64,000 nt of DNA, taken from contig NZ_PVNO01000031.1 of the NCBI RefSeq assembly GCF_002993325.1, positions 310,001-374,000 on the forward strand. The letters run 5' to 3'. The position numbers and the translations under genes are program-made. Within the stretch, counting starts at the first letter, position 1, and each line of letters opens with the position of its first letter. Of the stretch, positions 62,340 through 64,000 are shown piece by piece. The notes under the pieces were generated by a model. It had not been told where the DNA came from and did no database searches. It worked only from the letters and a program-made list of their open reading frames with translations. The DNA comes from Alteromonas gracilis. GTDB lineage: Bacteria > Pseudomonadota > Gammaproteobacteria > Enterobacterales > Alteromonadaceae.

Positions 62340-62844
62340 TTTTGATGACAAGCTTGCTCGGCATATTTCAGCGCTATCGAAAGAGAAACAGCCCGAGCGA
62401 GTTCTATGGCGCGGTATAGAGCTAGGTATAACATCGGCTCAAAACCCAGCATCTAATGATGACGTCTCACCATCTACGGTTACATCGAGACAGTGGATAG
62501 CGATAGCCGCAAGCGTTTGCTTGGTCACTGTACTGTGGTTCGCAGCACCCTTTGCGTTTAAAGCTGATGAAAGTCGAAGTGATGGCTACGCGCTTATTAA
62601 TGCGATGAGCGTGCAGCAACAGCAGCAAGTAAATAGTTTGCTCGCTAGTTATCAAAGCACACCTGCGCTTACCCAAGATTGGCAAGAACAACTGAAAGAA
62701 TTAGACGATGCTGCTGATGTTATCAAGGCAGCGTTGAAAGACGATCCAGACAACTCAGCATTAATCAAAATGCTGCATCATGTATATCAACAGCAAATTG
62801 CCTTAATTGAGCGAGTGCACGCGCCAAAGTGGCAGCAAATTTAA
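62329..62844 (+). CDS. Probable anti-sigma factor with one membrane helix
   Basis: 171 residues; ATG 62329 or the adjacent ATG at 62332, both overlapping the sigma stop. A cytoplasmic N-terminal part (about 1-50) is followed by a helix (WIAIAASVCLVTVLWFAAPF, about 55-74) and a periplasmic part rich in Gln with SVQQQQQVNSLLASYQ. No zinc-binding HxxxCxxC motif is seen, so it is not a ZAS-type anti-sigma; the call rests on position and topology. Confidence 0.75.
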   Translation: MMSDFDDKLARHISALSKEKQPERVLWRGIELGITSAQNPASNDDVSPSTVTSRQWIAIAASVCLVTVLWFAAPFAFKADESRSDGYALINAMSVQQQQQVNSLLASYQSTPALTQDWQEQLKELDDAADVIKAALKDDPDNSALIKMLHHVYQQQIALIERVHAPKWQQI

Positions 62845-62857
62845 TAAGGGTTTAACG

Positions 62858-63859
62858 ATGAATATAAATACGAAGAATGCATTTTTGCAAACACTTAGGA
62901 CGCCTGTTGGAGTCAAAGTATTACTATCTACTGCGCTGTTCACTATTGCCACTGCGGCGTTTGCAGGAGAAAAAGTAGACAAGACGATCGATACATCGTC
63001 TTCGCCGAAAGTCGACATTGAGCACATTAATGGAAAAGCTGATATTCGAGTATGGGATAAGTCTCAGGTTCGGGTCACCGGTGAACTCGGCGACCAAACT
63101 GAGGAATTTATCTTCGAAAGACGGGGAGATGTTGTTGTTATACACGTTGAAGTTGAGCGCAATTCGAAGAGCTGGTTTAACAAAGGAAAAGATGGAGACG
63201 ACCTCGTTATTTATATCCCTTCGGCAAGCGATCTTCATTACACTGCAGTTAATGCAGACCTCACTGCAGAAGGTATAACAGAAGCGGTAGACGTTGAAGT
63301 GGTAAATGGCGACGTGATTCTTAAAAATATCGGTGAGCGGGTCGAGGTCGAGTCGGTCAATGGCGATATCGTCCTTGAGAATGTGAGAGGCCGTTTAGAG
63401 GCGGAAACAGTTAATGGCGAAATTGAAGCGTCACACTCAGGTAAAACGCCCGTTAGCTTTGCATCAGTGAATGGCAAGCTCGACATTACTTCCGACAGTC
63501 CAGACGTATCGGTAGAAACAGTGAATGGCCGAATTGATTTATCACTACAAGTGGTTGATGTGCTGCAAATAAATACGGTTAACGGCCGGACTTACGCAAG
63601 TCTAGGTCTCAATAAAAACGCTAGCGTAAAAGCAAACTCTGTAGGCGGTGCAATGGAGTTTATTTTTCAAAACGGTGTATCTGCACAATTTGATATTGAG
63701 ACTCACGCTGGCGGTAATATTGTAAATAATATCAGTGATGAACAGTCCCAAAAGCCAAAATATGGCCCGGGTAGCTGGCTACGGTTTATTTATAACGGCG
63801 GTGCAGCGAACGTCGATATTTCTACAGTGCATGGGCGCATTGAAATAGATCAAAAGTGA
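62858..63859 (+). CDS. DUF4097 family secreted beta-repeat protein
   Basis: 333 residues from the ATG at 62858 (AAGGG upstream); an upstream start at 62807 overlaps the anti-sigma gene. Signal peptide (VGVKVLLSTALFTIATAAFA). The mature part is a ladder of short strands with a repeated VNG core: VEVVNGDV, VESVNGDIV, AETVNGEI, SVNGKLDI, ETVNGRIDL, NTVNGRTYA. This fits the DUF4097 beta-strand repeat (putative adhesin) family, common beside ECF sigma/anti-sigma pairs. Role unknown; possibly envelope-stress sensing. Followed by a terminator at 63945. Confidence 0.9.
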   Translation: MNINTKNAFLQTLRTPVGVKVLLSTALFTIATAAFAGEKVDKTIDTSSSPKVDIEHINGKADIRVWDKSQVRVTGELGDQTEEFIFERRGDVVVIHVEVERNSKSWFNKGKDGDDLVIYIPSASDLHYTAVNADLTAEGITEAVDVEVVNGDVILKNIGERVEVESVNGDIVLENVRGRLEAETVNGEIEASHSGKTPVSFASVNGKLDITSDSPDVSVETVNGRIDLSLQVVDVLQINTVNGRTYASLGLNKNASVKANSVGGAMEFIFQNGVSAQFDIETHAGGNIVNNISDEQSQKPKYGPGSWLRFIYNGGAANVDISTVHGRIEIDQK

Positions 63860-63944
63860 ATAAGGTATAGATTGTTTAATTGAGGCTTTAGCTTGAAAAA
63901 AACGATTTAAACCATATTTATTGATTAGAATATGTTGTGACAAG

Positions 63945-63977
63945 TAAAAGGCTGCGTATAGATGCAGCTTTTTAATT
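63945..63977 (+). terminator. Intrinsic terminator after the DUF4097 gene
   Basis: Core stem GCTGC (63951-63955) and GCAGC (63964-63968), lengthened by A-T pairs and a G-U, 8-nt loop, then TTTTTAATTTT. Confidence 0.75.
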
Positions 63978-64000
63978 TTGTCGCTCATTGGTGATGTTTG

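Noticed and set aside
1..64000. CRISPR arrays, tRNA, rRNA, insertion sequences, prophage genes
   Set aside because: No direct-repeat arrays, no tRNA or rRNA sequence, and no transposase or phage protein was recognised by reading; a tRNA scan was not possible.

Overview
The window looks like chromosome of a marine gammaproteobacterium of the Alteromonas type. The evidence is gene-family content and recognisable protein sequences: many TonB-dependent receptors of the Xanthomonas/Caulobacter polysaccharide type, a CydABX-CydDC respiratory block, an rpsF-rpsR-rplI operon without priB, a YebG protein behind a LexA box, and moderate GC. I found no rRNA, tRNA, CRISPR array, insertion sequence or prophage. 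No database search was possible, so family names rest on motif recognition.

Layout: (1) 1-2.9 kb, a truncated TonB receptor, a DUF2946-like protein, a sigma-54 activator with a cysteine-rich PAS domain, and a periplasmic c-type haem DUF3365 protein. (2) 3.1-9.6 kb, cydA-cydB-cydX and cydD-cydC; cydA lies behind a near-consensus sigma-54 promoter. (3) 9.6-29.4 kb, a beta-glucan (laminarin-like) utilisation locus: sugar-porter MFS, LacI regulator, GH1, FHS-family sugar permease, GH3 lipoprotein, three-module GH16 lipoprotein and two TonB receptors. Six copies of a TGTAAGCGCTTACA-type operator lie at three promoter regions. A DUF3015-DUF4105 pair sits inside this region. (4) 29.5-34.4 kb, a cassette of two flavin-dependent 'tryptophan halogenase' homologues, SapC and a JmjC/cupin_8 protein, directly behind one of the receptors. 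(5) 34.6-35.5 kb, a CDF metal exporter. (6) 35.6-49.1 kb, a candidate oxygenolytic sulfosugar (probably sulfoquinovose) locus: TonB receptor, sodium:solute symporter, GH31, TauE-type exporter, GntR regulator, aldo-keto reductase, TauD-type dioxygenase, YeiH-type transporter, molybdenum sulfite dehydrogenase and cytochrome c. (7) 49.2-57.7 kb, signalling genes (CZB chemoreceptor, two histidine kinases, PAS chemoreceptor), a LolCDE/MacB-type ABC pair and yebG. (8) 57.8-64 kb, ribosomal genes, a metallo-beta-lactamase-fold lipoprotein, a MOSC protein, and an ECF sigma / anti-sigma / DUF4097 operon.

How the genes may work together: in region 3 the surface GH16 would cut beta-1,3-glucan, TonB receptors import the oligomers, GH3 and GH1 release glucose, and the two MFS permeases bring sugars into the cell, all under the LacI protein. 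In region 6 the proposed flow is outer-membrane import, symporter uptake, GH31 release of the sulfosugar, dioxygenase cleavage of the C-S bond to sulfite and a 6-oxo-sugar, reduction of that aldehyde by the aldo-keto reductase, and disposal of sulfite by export or by oxidation to sulfate. Three TGTCTTATATAAGACA-like palindromes at the receptor, GH31 and reductase promoters look like GntR operators joining this locus into one regulon. This is the most interesting system in the window; its substrate is inferred from gene context.
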